Shown piece by piece: positions 56,160-64,000 of a stretch of DNA of 64,000 nucleotides. The translations under genes and the position numbers were made by a program. Position 1 is the stretch's first letter; each line of letters opens with the position of its first letter. The notes beneath the pieces were generated by a model. The model was not told where the DNA came from. It made no database searches and saw nothing but the letters and a program-made list of their open reading frames with translations. The DNA comes from Sulfolobus sp. A20 (GTDB lineage: Archaea; Thermoproteota; Thermoprotei_A; Sulfolobales; Sulfolobaceae): NCBI RefSeq assembly GCF_001719125.1, contig NZ_CP017006.1:682001-746000 (forward strand). The letters run 5' to 3'.

Positions 56160-56348
56160 ATGAATACTGTCACATGCCCTAAATGCAGAATAAAGATGGA
56201 CTTCATTGCTGAATCAGAAAGTAGTGATGGAATAAAGAGGATAATAAAGTATTATTATAGATGCCCTGCTTGTGGAGTCAGAATATTAGATACTAGTATT
56301 GAGACAATAAAAGATACCAGCAGTATTTTAATAAAAATTAGTCATTAA
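56160..56348 (+). CDS. Small zinc-ribbon protein (62 aa)
   Basis: A 62-residue protein from the ATG at 56160, giving MNTVTCPKCRIKMDF. The longer frame from 56076 overlaps moaA and is not needed. Two Cys pairs are TCPKC (residues 6 and 9) and CPACG (about 38 and 41), as in a zinc ribbon. The rest is a short beta/alpha extension. It is a conserved hypothetical of unknown role, convergent with the kinase-like gene by a 21-base overlap and divergent from moaA across 38 bases. Confidence 0.65.
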   Translation: MNTVTCPKCRIKMDFIAESESSDGIKRIIKYYYRCPACGVRILDTSIETIKDTSSILIKISH

Positions 56349-56984
56349 GTTTTTTAAAGTAAATAGATGTAGAGGAGGATATACGCTCATTAAATTTATA
56401 TTCTTGATATTGAAAAATTCCTTTACTAAGCTACTATCTGGATTATACTCATCTAAAAAAATCTTTGATGCCTCTGCAAATGAGTCTAAGTTGACTAACT
56501 TATAACTTAGGAAGAGAAAGAAGACAAGTAAGTCCCAGGCTTTATAAGATATATTGTTTGATTTCATCGATTGCTCAGCATCTATAATAGCTAATTTTTT
56601 GTCATTCGTAAGTAGAAAATTACTTATCTTTGTGTCTCCTAAAACAAATCCCTCCTCATGTATTTCCCTAATCCCTTTAGCAACTATTTCTATATTCCTC
56701 TCGTTTACCTCTTCACCACTTACAAATTCTCTAATAATACATAGCGTTTTTGTGTCTATATCGACTATTTTAGGTACATAGACGTTCTTTTCCCATTTTT
56801 CAAGGAAAAAATCCATTTCTCTATAAAATCGCTCTTTTGGATCTGCGACATAAGGATAGTTCCAAAAGAAACTAGAAATAAAATACCACTTTATTCCAAA
56901 AACTGAAGTATAACATTTTTCGACATATTGCTCATCATCGACTTTCACTATCCGTGATTGCCCATAACGACTTTCAAACATCAT
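56328..56984 (-). CDS. Atypical protein kinase-like protein
   Basis: A 218-residue kinase-fold protein with a catalytic loop LGDTKISNFLL (D then K and N as in Bud32-like kinases) and a metal motif IIDAEQS instead of DFG. The N-terminal lobe includes an EKCY Lys and REFVSGEEV hinge. Such short RIO/Bud32/lipopolysaccharide-kinase-like proteins occur in Sulfolobus. Target unknown. A 53-residue gene overlaps its start on the upstream side, so they form a pair. Confidence 0.72.
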   Translation of the reverse strand: MMFESRYGQSRIVKVDDEQYVEKCYTSVFGIKWYFISSFFWNYPYVADPKERFYREMDFFLEKWEKNVYVPKIVDIDTKTLCIIREFVSGEEVNERNIEIVAKGIREIHEEGFVLGDTKISNFLLTNDKKLAIIDAEQSMKSNNISYKAWDLLVFFLFLSYKLVNLDSFAEASKIFLDEYNPDSSLVKEFFNIKNINLMSVYPPLHLFTLKNLMTNFY

Positions 56985-57135
56985 TATTTGTTATATTAAT
57001 CCTTAATCTTATTAATTCTCCATCGTCGTAAATTTCGGAAGGTTTCCTAGTTAAAAATCTTGAGATATCTAAATTTCTTGGGGAAAAATCCAAAATATCT
57101 CCTTTCTTATTCATTATCACTATGAGTTCTGTCAC
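56974..57135 (-). CDS. Hypothetical 53-residue protein upstream of the kinase-like gene
   Basis: An open frame from GTG at 57135 to TGA at 56974, beginning TELIVIMNKKGDILDF and ending NITNNDV. Its last 11 bases overlap the kinase start (56984), an arrangement typical of coupled genes. I find no domain. It is a real coding candidate because the gap is otherwise empty and the codon use is normal, but it lacks independent support. Confidence 0.5.
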   Translation of the reverse strand: MTELIVIMNKKGDILDFSPRNLDISRFLTRKPSEIYDDGELIRLRINITNNDV

Positions 57136-57145
57136 GATAGCATAC

Positions 57146-58045
57146 TTATTCTGAATTGTCTTTTAAAGTTTCCTCTATAATATCAACATACTTAAAGAGA
57201 TCGTCTGGGAAAATTAACACCGTAGTCTTAGAATCCTTTACCTTATCATAAGCAGCAACAGTAGCTCCGGAACTCAAACCTATTAGAATTCCAGAATTCC
57301 TAGCTACGTTAATTACTCCTTGAATAGACTCTTCAAATGATACATCAATTACTCTATCTACCTTGACTTCTTTAAGCAGGTCATTCCCATTATCTTGCCT
57401 CTTAATTCCGGGTATTCGTGAATCTTTAGAAGGTTGAACACCTATTATCTCGATCTCATCCCCATATTTTCCTTTAAAATACTTACTTATTCCAGCTAGA
57501 TGACCACCTGTTCCCATAGTTGCTATGATGCGCGCAGGGGTCTTACCTACAGAATTAAGTTGCTCATCTATTTCCCTTGCCGTAGTTTGATAATGAGCTA
57601 TCACGTTTAATGGGTTGCTAAACTGATTCAAGTGCAAAGAATTACTTATCTCTGCAAATTTTTTCACCAAAGGAATTAAATCGTTTGTAGAATTTCCACC
57701 TTCTATCACATCTCCGCCTAATAACTTTACGAGAACCTTATACACTCTTGGTGCTGTTATAGGAATAAACATCGTGAATTTTACTCCATAAATTGCTGAT
57801 AATGATGCTAATGCCACGCCTAAATTACCTGATGTAGCTTCAACGATTTGTCTAGAGTTGTTAACTAACGCTTGCTTGAATAAGTAGTATGCAGTCCTAT
57901 CCTTTATGCTCCTGCTGAAAGGATTGTAATATTCTAGCTTTCCCCAGACATCATCTCCTATCTTTAGCTTTAACAGCGGAGTAGGCCACATTCCTTCTAG
58001 TAGCTCTTGTTCACTTCCGAATACGTGAAGATTGGTAGATGACAC
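57146..58045 (-). CDS. PLP-dependent cysteine synthase/beta-substitution enzyme
   Basis: A 299-residue fold-II PLP enzyme resembling CysK/CysM. The PLP lysine motif is [12 protein letters not shown], the phosphate loop is [11 protein letters not shown], and [14 protein letters not shown] is the second Gly loop. It could be O-acetylserine or O-phosphoserine sulfhydrylase or cystathionine beta-synthase-like, and the family alone cannot decide. Adjacent on the same strand are TusA and DsrE genes 39 bases upstream, suggesting a sulfur-donor system feeding cysteine or thiocarboxylate synthesis. Confidence 0.83.
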   Translation of the reverse strand: MSSTNLHVFGSEQELLEGMWPTPLLKLKIGDDVWGKLEYYNPFSRSIKDRTAYYLFKQALVNNSRQIVEATSGNLGVALASLSAIYGVKFTMFIPITAPRVYKVLVKLLGGDVIEGGNSTNDLIPLVKKFAEISNSLHLNQFSNPLNVIAHYQTTAREIDEQLNSVGKTPARIIATMGTGGHLAGISKYFKGKYGDEIEIIGVQPSKDSRIPGIKRQDNGNDLLKEVKVDRVIDVSFEESIQGVINVARNSGILIGLSSGATVAAYDKVKDSKTTVLIFPDDLFKYVDIIEETLKDNSE

Positions 58046-58084
58046 AATATAGATCTACCGATTATTCGTAGTGATAGGTAGTAT

Positions 58085-58312
58085 TTATTTTTTAACTAAC
58101 TTAAGGCGTACCTCAAACTTTTTATTTACTTTTGAAACACCAATAAATTCATTCCCAGTTTCCTTACACCACTTTTCTAGTTCTTGACCTACTGCTTCCC
58201 ATTTAGTTATAATTGATAATTCCTCTTCTTGGCCTTCTTTTAACGAAAGCCACTCCTTTAACACTGTAGTTAGGATAACTGGGCAAATTTCGTCTGACTC
58301 AATCTTTTTCAA
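58085..58312 (-). CDS. tusA: TusA-family sulfur carrier protein
   Basis: A 75-residue TusA-like protein. The Cys-Pro motif is in [21 protein letters not shown] and the strand [17 protein letters not shown] follows, matching the two-layer TusA fold. The Cys receives and passes a persulfide sulfur. It overlaps the DsrE-like gene by 4 bases and precedes the PLP synthase, a compact sulfur-transfer cassette. Confidence 0.85.
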   Translation of the reverse strand: MKKIESDEICPVILTTVLKEWLSLKEGQEEELSIITKWEAVGQELEKWCKETGNEFIGVSKVNKKFEVRLKLVKK

Positions 58313-58710
58313 AGAGTTATCACCAAGTCTGACTCTTTAGCTTCAAGTAAAAAAGATATACTTCCAGACAATTTAACATTTTCAAATAAATCGTCTTTAT
58401 TAGCGTTTACTAGCTTAAGACCGGCTTCATCAACGTAAAATTCTATACCTTGGTTTAACGCCTCATCAATCAGCTTAGATACATCCGGTATATTTAACCT
58501 CTTCATTTGTAATTTAACAAAAATTCTGGCAAAAAAAGGTAGACTCAGTTTACTAGCACCCTTCCGATTTTTAGTAAATAATATTACAGCTTGAGAAGTT
58601 ACAAAAAACTTAACAGACCAGCCTAGTGCTTTAGCACCTAAGGCTATAACTAATCCGTGGTATAACTTATCCATACTATTGTCAGCTAGCAGAATAGTAA
58701 TCTTATTCAT
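58309..58710 (-). CDS. DsrE-family protein without cysteine
   Basis: A 133-residue DsrE/YchN-type protein from the ATG at 58710 ([19 protein letters not shown]). The longer frame to 58776 overlaps the DUF711 start. It has the alternating alpha/beta fold with the [24 protein letters not shown] segment of DsrE3-like proteins. No Cys is present, so it cannot carry a persulfide itself. It may act as a scaffold or as a subunit for another DsrE. It is translationally coupled to tusA. Confidence 0.75.
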   Translation of the reverse strand: MNKITILLADNSMDKLYHGLVIALGAKALGWSVKFFVTSQAVILFTKNRKGASKLSLPFFARIFVKLQMKRLNIPDVSKLIDEALNQGIEFYVDEAGLKLVNANKDDLFENVKLSGSISFLLEAKESDLVITL

Positions 58711-58754
58711 CAATAATTTAAACTCACTATGAGGATTATAAACGTGCAACTTAA

Positions 58755-59750
58755 ATGTTAATAAGAGCATTAACAATTTTTATAAACGACTATTCTAAGA
58801 TTTCTGAATACTCAGATAAGCTAAGCAGGATAAATGAAGACTACATTTGGAGTAAAAGGTTGTCATTACCTCCTACTCCCAAAAATATTAGCCTTAGTAA
58901 GTTAGTAGATTTTCTACCTAGTAAAGATAAAAACATTATGTTTAGTCTAATTGCGCTTGATAATAGCGATAATAGAATCGGAGAAATTAAAGATATATTA
59001 AAAACAGATAATAGAATATTCGCACATGTGTTGGTAAGAGATATTAAAAATATAGAAAGTGTAGCTAGGTTTCTCATTAGCTTAGAGCCTGATGAAGCTA
59101 CGAGGTTCGCGTTATTATATAATTTTGAATTTCTTACTACTCCTTATTTTCCCACGTCAACAGCAAATACTGTATACGACTCTTTTGGCTTATCCTTACT
59201 TTATGTTAATGACTTTAAAAACGGAAAAATAGATTTTGCATTACAGAAAGCTAATGAGATTGGAAAGGAATTTCAGAAAAGATTAGGTATAAAATTTTTA
59301 GGTATTGACGCTTCATTATCCCCATGGATGAATGAAAGCGTAGCCGAAATTATTGAGGCTAATAGTGGGAAAATTTTCAATATAGCTAACTTATGGTATA
59401 TAGGAGAAATAAATCAAAAAATCTTGGAAAGCACATGGAGGAATAGAGTAAGTCCTATAGGTTTCTCGGAACTAATGTTACCCATAGCTGAGGATAACAT
59501 ATTGAGAGAAAGGGTTAAAGAAGGTTCTCTAACTCTAAAAGATATACTACTAATGAGTTACTTCTGTGTTGCCGGAATTGATATGGTTGGCGTATATTCC
59601 AATTTATCTATATATGAAAATTTATTAAAAGATATATATTATATTCAACACGTAAAACGTAGACCATACGGTGTAAGATTAATTCCTACTCATGGTAACC
59701 CAGTATTATCCAACATGTTTGGAGAAATACCCGAAGTTAAAACAGTATAG
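58755..59750 (+). CDS. DUF711 family protein
   Basis: A 331-residue protein matching DUF711 (UPF0210). Family marks are [21 protein letters not shown] near residue 182, and [19 protein letters not shown] near 270. Most DUF711 proteins are about 450 residues; this crenarchaeal one is shorter at the N-terminal end. The function is not known. Starts ATG at 58755, divergent from the DsrE gene across about 44 bases. Confidence 0.72.
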   Translation: MLIRALTIFINDYSKISEYSDKLSRINEDYIWSKRLSLPPTPKNISLSKLVDFLPSKDKNIMFSLIALDNSDNRIGEIKDILKTDNRIFAHVLVRDIKNIESVARFLISLEPDEATRFALLYNFEFLTTPYFPTSTANTVYDSFGLSLLYVNDFKNGKIDFALQKANEIGKEFQKRLGIKFLGIDASLSPWMNESVAEIIEANSGKIFNIANLWYIGEINQKILESTWRNRVSPIGFSELMLPIAEDNILRERVKEGSLTLKDILLMSYFCVAGIDMVGVYSNLSIYENLLKDIYYIQHVKRRPYGVRLIPTHGNPVLSNMFGEIPEVKTV

Positions 59751-59766
59751 TATTGTTTAAAACTAC

Positions 59767-59775
59767 TTTTATAAG
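59767..59775 (+). promoter_or_regulatory. TATA box and Shine-Dalgarno of the PhoU-like gene
   Basis: TTTTATAAG lies about 38-46 bases before the ATG at 59813. A GGAGGT motif at 59799-59804 sits 8 bases before the ATG, a rare clear ribosome site for a first gene in this genome. The message therefore has a leader. Confidence 0.55.
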
Positions 59776-59812
59776 CTTAGAATTATACAATACATCATGG
59801 AGGTAGTATATA

Positions 59813-60868
59813 ATGGAAGTTAGGAGGGTTCAAAAATTCGGAAAATCTACGCTCATGGTTTCGTTACCTGCAGAATGGGTAAAGGAAGTAGGACTTAGTC
59901 CCGGTGAAAGCGTTTATCTAGAAGTAGATGAAGACGGAAGCCTTAAGGTATATCCTCCAAACTTGAAGGCTGAGAGTAACGTAAAAGAAATGAAGGTGAT
60001 AATTCAGAGCAACTCAACCCCATCAGAATTGATGGGGAGAGTGATTTACTCCTTATATATTTTAGGATATGACAGAATAGATATTGAAAGCAAAACTGGG
60101 GCTTTTACTGAAGATATTTTGAGAAAAATTAAAGACTCGATAAGGAATTTGATAGGATTGGAAATAGTGTCTCAATCGACTGATTATATTCAGATACAAT
60201 CCTTCTTAGATCCCACGAAATATACGATGAATAATTTAATAAATAGGTTATCAAATTCTATAAAACAAATGCTCCATTATCTGGACTTAGGGATAAAGGA
60301 AGGGAGTAGAACTTTTCTCCAGGAGGTTGTCGAGCTGGAGAAGGAAATAGATAGATTGTACTACCTTGCATTAAGACAACTATTGTTAGCTCAGATGAAT
60401 AGAAGTTTAGCCTATATGATAGGCGTGAAGAGAATACAAATAGTAGGTAATAGAATATTGATAAAGGCAATAGAGGAAGCTGCAGACGAAATTAGTGAAA
60501 TAGCATTAGACTTGTTGTCACTACATCCTCCAGATTTAGAAGAGCTCAGAAAACTATGGGATAAGATGAACATTTACATAGAACAGACTTCATCGGTCAT
60601 TGACCACTCAGTTAAGGTACTATCCAAAGAGGATATTATATTAATAAATGAGGTTATGGAGGAATTAAGAACCTTAAGAAGAGTCCTAATAACGGAGACG
60701 TTAATATCGGAAGAGATAACTAAAGAAATAAAATCACCATCATTATTAGCAATAGTAAGAACATTCAACTTAAGGTTATATAACGCTATCAGAAGAATGG
60801 AGCCTATTACTGAAATAGCATTTAACAGAAGCTTAGAAAACTTAAAAGAAGTACAAATTGTTAGCTAA
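59813..60868 (+). CDS. PhoU-domain phosphate uptake regulator with AbrB-type N-terminus
   Basis: A 351-residue protein. The N-terminus (1-50, [26 protein letters not shown]) is a SpoVT/AbrB swapped-hairpin DNA-binding domain. Two PhoU-like helical repeats follow (about 120-215 and 225-330), with [19 protein letters not shown] and [14 protein letters not shown]. Archaeal proteins of this build regulate phosphate uptake. No pst genes are near. It is convergent with nicotinate phosphoribosyltransferase (8-base overlap) and has a TATA box and a clear Shine-Dalgarno. Confidence 0.85.
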   Translation: MEVRRVQKFGKSTLMVSLPAEWVKEVGLSPGESVYLEVDEDGSLKVYPPNLKAESNVKEMKVIIQSNSTPSELMGRVIYSLYILGYDRIDIESKTGAFTEDILRKIKDSIRNLIGLEIVSQSTDYIQIQSFLDPTKYTMNNLINRLSNSIKQMLHYLDLGIKEGSRTFLQEVVELEKEIDRLYYLALRQLLLAQMNRSLAYMIGVKRIQIVGNRILIKAIEEAADEISEIALDLLSLHPPDLEELRKLWDKMNIYIEQTSSVIDHSVKVLSKEDIILINEVMEELRTLRRVLITETLISEEITKEIKSPSLLAIVRTFNLRLYNAIRRMEPITEIAFNRSLENLKEVQIVS

Positions 60869-62021
60869 TAATATCTTTCAATTGCGAAATTACATATTCT
60901 CTTATTTCTTTAGCTGAAGGTAGATGTTTTACGACTTTACCATTATCAATATATTTCTCAAGCAATGGTCTGCATTGATCATTAGGCGACTTCTGATCTA
61001 GGAGAGTAATAACGTCCTCTAGTTTTCCGCATCTATAAACTTGTTTAGCACCTGGCCACTTCCCCCTCTTTGTGAAGGGAACCCATTTTCCATTAATGTA
61101 CTTTTCTACAATATCCGCACTGAAATCTACACTGGGTGGAAAAGATATGCTAGTACCTACTCCGAAACCATCAACGTGATCCCTCAAATTAATCACGTCG
61201 TCCTCATCAATACCTCCGCTTACAAATATCTTAACATGCTTGTAGCCATTTATGTCTAGGGTCCATCTAATTTCTTGAATTATTTTCTTAAAATTACCCC
61301 TTCTGCTGGAAGGGGTGTCTAGTCTAATACCATATAATTTATCACCCAGCAAGTTAGCAGCTTTTAACGCCTCAGTTCTCTCATCTTCAAATGTATCGAC
61401 TAAAACTATTCTGGGTACTTCTGGTCCCATAGCTTCATCAAATGCCTTCCAAGCCGTAACATTATCTCCCACTACTAACATTAATGCGTGAGGCATAGTG
61501 CCGGAAGGATTAACGCCTAAGTATTCTTTACTCATAGCTCCAGAAACACCATCAATTCCGCCGATATACGCTGCCCTATCTGCCATAGGAGCTATTGCGG
61601 GATGTAATGATCTAAGACCAAAGTAAAATATGGTTTTATCCATTGCGAGAGATTTGATCCTAGCTGCCTTTGTAGTAATGCTAGAGTAATGTCTTAAAAT
61701 GCCTAGGATGGCTGTTTCATAGATTCCGAAATCTAAATAATTACCTTCAATTATCATTACTGGCTCTATTTCTTTAAATAAAGTTCCCTCAGGCATAGCG
61801 TAGACAGTAACTGGAATCCCTTCAAGAAGCTCAATAATCTCTTCCAATCCACTGAAGACTGCCCACTGATAGTCTTTTGGAAGTCCATAAGAGTGAAACT
61901 CCATTCTAACCTTAGCTTCTTTTATTCCTAGCTTTTCCAATGTTTTTACCGTTCTCTCAAAGTAAATATCAGTGATTTTACCTTCCTTAATTTGCTGAAA
62001 ACTTGAAACATAAAATCCCAT
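60861..62021 (-). CDS. pncB: Nicotinate phosphoribosyltransferase
   Basis: A 386-residue enzyme forming nicotinate mononucleotide from nicotinate and PRPP in NAD salvage. Family motifs are [15 protein letters not shown] near 120, [20 protein letters not shown] near 142, the PRPP loop VSGGIDEDD near 268 and [17 protein letters not shown] zinc-type Cys set near the C-terminus (VYRCGK, DQCRPL) is present. It is divergent from eS19 across 70 bases. Confidence 0.92.
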   Translation of the reverse strand: MGFYVSSFQQIKEGKITDIYFERTVKTLEKLGIKEAKVRMEFHSYGLPKDYQWAVFSGLEEIIELLEGIPVTVYAMPEGTLFKEIEPVMIIEGNYLDFGIYETAILGILRHYSSITTKAARIKSLAMDKTIFYFGLRSLHPAIAPMADRAAYIGGIDGVSGAMSKEYLGVNPSGTMPHALMLVVGDNVTAWKAFDEAMGPEVPRIVLVDTFEDERTEALKAANLLGDKLYGIRLDTPSSRRGNFKKIIQEIRWTLDINGYKHVKIFVSGGIDEDDVINLRDHVDGFGVGTSISFPPSVDFSADIVEKYINGKWVPFTKRGKWPGAKQVYRCGKLEDVITLLDQKSPNDQCRPLLEKYIDNGKVVKHLPSAKEIREYVISQLKDIIS

Positions 62022-62091
62022 ACGTGGCTCATATGTAATTAAAAAGAATAAATTTTAAACCTTATATTCTCAAACTTTTCTGAGTCTTAGA

Positions 62092-62556
62092 ATGATAACA
62101 GCAGAAATGGTACCATATGATATTTTGATAAAAAGGCTTGCATCATATATCAAGGAAAACGTAAAGACTGTATCTCCTCCAGAATGGGCTATTTTCGCCA
62201 AAACTGCAAGTTTTAAGGAGAGAGTACCCGATAATCCAGAAGAATGGTGGTATGTTAGGGCTGCATCACTACTCAGAAAAGTATATGTTAATGGTAGTGT
62301 TGGAATTGAAAAGTCTAAAATAATCTATGGGGGGAGTAAGAGAAGAGGAACTAAACCAGAAAGATCTGTAAGAGCTCCTGGACACGCTAATAGGTTAATA
62401 TTACAACAATTAGAAAAAGCAGGATTAGTGCAGAAAGTTAAGAATAAAGGAAGAGTATTAACTCCGAGAGGAAGAGCACTACTAGATAAAATAGCATACG
62501 AAATATTTAAAGAGTTGGCAGACAATAATCCTTCTTTGAAAGTATATCTAGAATAG
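62092..62556 (+). CDS. 30S ribosomal protein eS19
   Basis: A 154-residue eS19. The opening [21 protein letters not shown], the central [23 protein letters not shown] and the [19 protein letters not shown] tail are diagnostic. It heads the rightward ribosomal operon eS19, PDCD5-like, eL39, eL31, aIF6, an order conserved in archaea. Confidence 0.97.
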   Translation: MITAEMVPYDILIKRLASYIKENVKTVSPPEWAIFAKTASFKERVPDNPEEWWYVRAASLLRKVYVNGSVGIEKSKIIYGGSKRRGTKPERSVRAPGHANRLILQQLEKAGLVQKVKNKGRVLTPRGRALLDKIAYEIFKELADNNPSLKVYLE

Positions 62557-62569
62557 AAGGTGAGATAAA

Positions 62570-62926
62570 ATGTCTTCTCCAGATAATTATGACGATGAGG
62601 AACTCCAAGAGATATTGAGAAGAAGAGCAATGCAAGAGCAGAGAAGAATGGAGGAAGAGAGAAAAAGGAAAGCTGAGGTGGAAGCTCAGAAAGAGGCTTT
62701 ACTTAGAGCTATTTTAACATCTGAAGCCAGATTAAGACTTAATAACGTAAAGCTGGTAAAGCCAGAATTAGCTGAATCATTAGAGAATCAACTAATAGCT
62801 TTAGCACAGTCTGGGAGAATAAAAGTTCCAATAACGGATGAGGAGCTAAAACAAATATTAGCACAAATTTCTGAGCAGAATAAACGTGACTTCAAGATAC
62901 AGATAAAGGAGAGGGGATGGAAATGA
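62570..62926 (+). CDS. PDCD5-family DNA-binding protein
   Basis: A 118-residue helical protein. The N-terminus is charged ([24 protein letters not shown]), the core helical bundle includes [29 protein letters not shown], and the C-terminus reads [14 protein letters not shown]. Archaeal PDCD5 homologues bind DNA or ribosome-associated factors. It sits in the ribosomal operon 13 bases after eS19, and its stop overlaps the eL39 start by 4 bases. Confidence 0.93.
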   Translation: MSSPDNYDDEELQEILRRRAMQEQRRMEEERKRKAEVEAQKEALLRAILTSEARLRLNNVKLVKPELAESLENQLIALAQSGRIKVPITDEELKQILAQISEQNKRDFKIQIKERGWK

Positions 62927-63078
62927 GTAGAAACAAACCATTAGGCAAAAAGATAAGACTAGGTAAGGCAATGAAATCAAACGTACCCATTCCAATATGG
63001 GTAGTTTTAAAAACGGGAGGAAAAGTTAGATTTAACCCACTGAGAAGAAATTGGAGAAGAAATAAGTTAAAGGTGTAA
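62923..63078 (+). CDS. 50S ribosomal protein eL39
   Basis: A 51-residue basic protein starting ATG at 62923 and reading [30 protein letters not shown] and [16 protein letters not shown]. Size and motif IPxW are characteristic. It overlaps the PDCD5-like stop by 4 bases and is followed by eL31 after 4 bases. Confidence 0.97.
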   Translation: MSRNKPLGKKIRLGKAMKSNVPIPIWVVLKTGGKVRFNPLRRNWRRNKLKV

Positions 63079-63082
63079 ATAA

Positions 63083-63349
63083 ATGAAGGAGAAGGATAAT
63101 TTTGAAATGGTAGTAAATCTAAGAAGAGTAAAGATGGGAAGAAGAAACATTAGAAGTAGGAGAGCTGTTAACACGATAAGAGAAATAGTCAGAAGACACT
63201 TTAATGCTGAAAGAGTTGTAGTAGACCCATTATTACCTAGGATTGTAACAAGGAATGGAAGTGATAAGGTTCAAGGCAAAGTTAGAATTGTTGTAACCAA
63301 GATAGGAGAAAAAATATATCTTGTTAGACCCGCTATTAAGAGTAAATGA
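63083..63349 (+). CDS. 50S ribosomal protein eL31
   Basis: An 88-residue ribosomal protein at the polypeptide exit tunnel. The segments [40 protein letters not shown] and [16 protein letters not shown] match the family. Its stop overlaps the aIF6 start by 4 bases. Confidence 0.96.
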   Translation: MKEKDNFEMVVNLRRVKMGRRNIRSRRAVNTIREIVRRHFNAERVVVDPLLPRIVTRNGSDKVQGKVRIVVTKIGEKIYLVRPAIKSK

Positions 63350-64000
63350 ATATAAAAAGAGTGTCAATTTTTGGGACAGACAATATAGGCGTTTATATTT
63401 TTACTAATAATAAATATACAATAGTTCCTAAAGGTGTTGAAAAAGAGGTAAAGGATGCCATATCTGAGATTTTAAATACTGAGATAATTGAGGCAGAAAT
63501 TTCACGAAGCTTTATCATAGGTATCTATATTACAGGCAATGATAATGGAATACTTTTACCTAAAACTACTACATCTGACGAATTAAAAATTCTTAAAGAA
63601 AATTTAAAGGATTGTAGAGTAGAGGTCCTAAATTCTAGAGTCACAGCGCTAGGAAATACAATACTAACTAATAATAATGGAGCAGTTATTTATCCAGAAT
63701 TTACAAATGCGGAAGAAAAAGTAATAAAGGAGACTTTAGGAGTAGATGAGATAAAGAAGACGAGAATTGCTCAAATGATTACCGTAGGATCAGTCGGTGT
63801 GGTAACTAACAAGGGGGGACTAGTTCATATTAACGCGAGCGAAGAAGAATTAAAGGAATTAGAAAAATTATTTAAAGTAAAAATAGATATTGGTACCGTG
63901 AACTTTGGTAGCGTTTTTATAAGGAGCGGATTAATAGCAAATGATAAAGGGGCCTTGGTAGGATCTTCTACTACGGGTCCAGAGATTTTAAGAATCCAAA
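63346..64000 (+). CDS. Translation initiation factor aIF6 (partial)
   Basis: The first 218 codons of a protein that normally has about 223 residues, cut by the window end. It starts [20 protein letters not shown] and has the pentein repeats of IF6 with [33 protein letters not shown] and [19 protein letters not shown]. aIF6 binds the large subunit and prevents joining. It overlaps eL31 by 4 bases in the ribosomal operon. Confidence 0.96.
   Translation, partial: MNIKRVSIFGTDNIGVYIFTNNKYTIVPKGVEKEVKDAISEILNTEIIEAEISRSFIIGIYITGNDNGILLPKTTTSDELKILKENLKDCRVEVLNSRVTALGNTILTNNNGAVIYPEFTNAEEKVIKETLGVDEIKKTRIAQMITVGSVGVVTNKGGLVHINASEEELKELEKLFKVKIDIGTVNFGSVFIRSGLIANDKGALVGSSTTGPEILRIQ

Overview
The window is a chromosomal segment of a thermoacidophilic crenarchaeon of the order Sulfolobales, probably Sulfolobus or Saccharolobus in the broad sense. 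Lineage markers include two of the three heterotrimeric PCNA subunits (PCNA1 and PCNA3), the Sulfolobales RNA polymerase subunit Rpo13, the SlaA/SlaB surface layer, a freestanding threonyl-tRNA editing protein (ThrRS-ed), an intron-containing cbf5, an intron-bearing tRNA gene, SSV-type integrase remnants, AT-rich DNA and leaderless TATA promoters. From memory, aIF2-gamma differs noticeably from the S. solfataricus sequence, so I do not name a species.

Layout. 1-9.6 kb: end of apgM, a box C/D sRNA, then a leftward information-processing cluster (dephospho-CoA kinase, Spt4, Rpo7, PIN protein, aIF2-gamma, eS6), cobaltochelatase cbiX, uS15, a split methionine synthase pair, PCNA3, cobyrinate diamide synthase cbiA and a membrane protein. 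9.9-13.3 kb: an overlapping riboflavin operon (ribB, ribC, ribH, arfA) ending in a deaminase-like amidohydrolase. 13.2-23.2 kb: PCNA1, Rpo13, a membrane HerA-type ATPase, an Lhr-type helicase, eL14, cbf5 with a 23-nt intron, a methyltransferase, tRNA-Ser with an 11-nt intron, and TmcA. 23.2-33.3 kb: a low-density accessory stretch around slaB and slaA. It holds a second C/D sRNA, three tRNA genes, two abandoned SSV-type integrase N-terminal fragments abutting tRNA-Gly and tRNA-Ala, decayed TnpB/IS remnants with a recurrent hairpin, and a duplicated DUF5678/retropepsin-like module. 33.3-43.4 kb: HTH regulator, NAC, aCPSF2-type nuclease, ThrRS-ed, mevalonate kinase, GlmS and a GlmU-like enzyme, a Thr-rich surface protein, and XerA. 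43.7-62 kb: metabolic genes for cobalamin, one-carbon pterin, molybdopterin, NAD, sulfur transfer and glutamine, with one frameshifted HTH-sensor gene. 62-64 kb: ribosomal cluster eS19, PDCD5-like, eL39, eL31, aIF6.

Functional links: cbiX, cbiA and the PduO-type adenosyltransferase belong to corrinoid synthesis. Beta-RFAP synthase, GTP cyclohydrolase I and the split MetE pair fit a modified tetrahydropterin one-carbon system. GlmS and the GlmU-like protein make UDP-GlcNAc, probably for glycosylation of surface proteins. A PLP beta-synthase, TusA and DsrE form a sulfur-transfer cassette. The most interesting items are the cbf5 intron whose removal rebuilds the catalytic Asp codon, the two C/D sRNAs of identical architecture, the amidohydrolase as a candidate for the unassigned archaeal riboflavin deaminase, and the DUF5678/retropepsin-like module.
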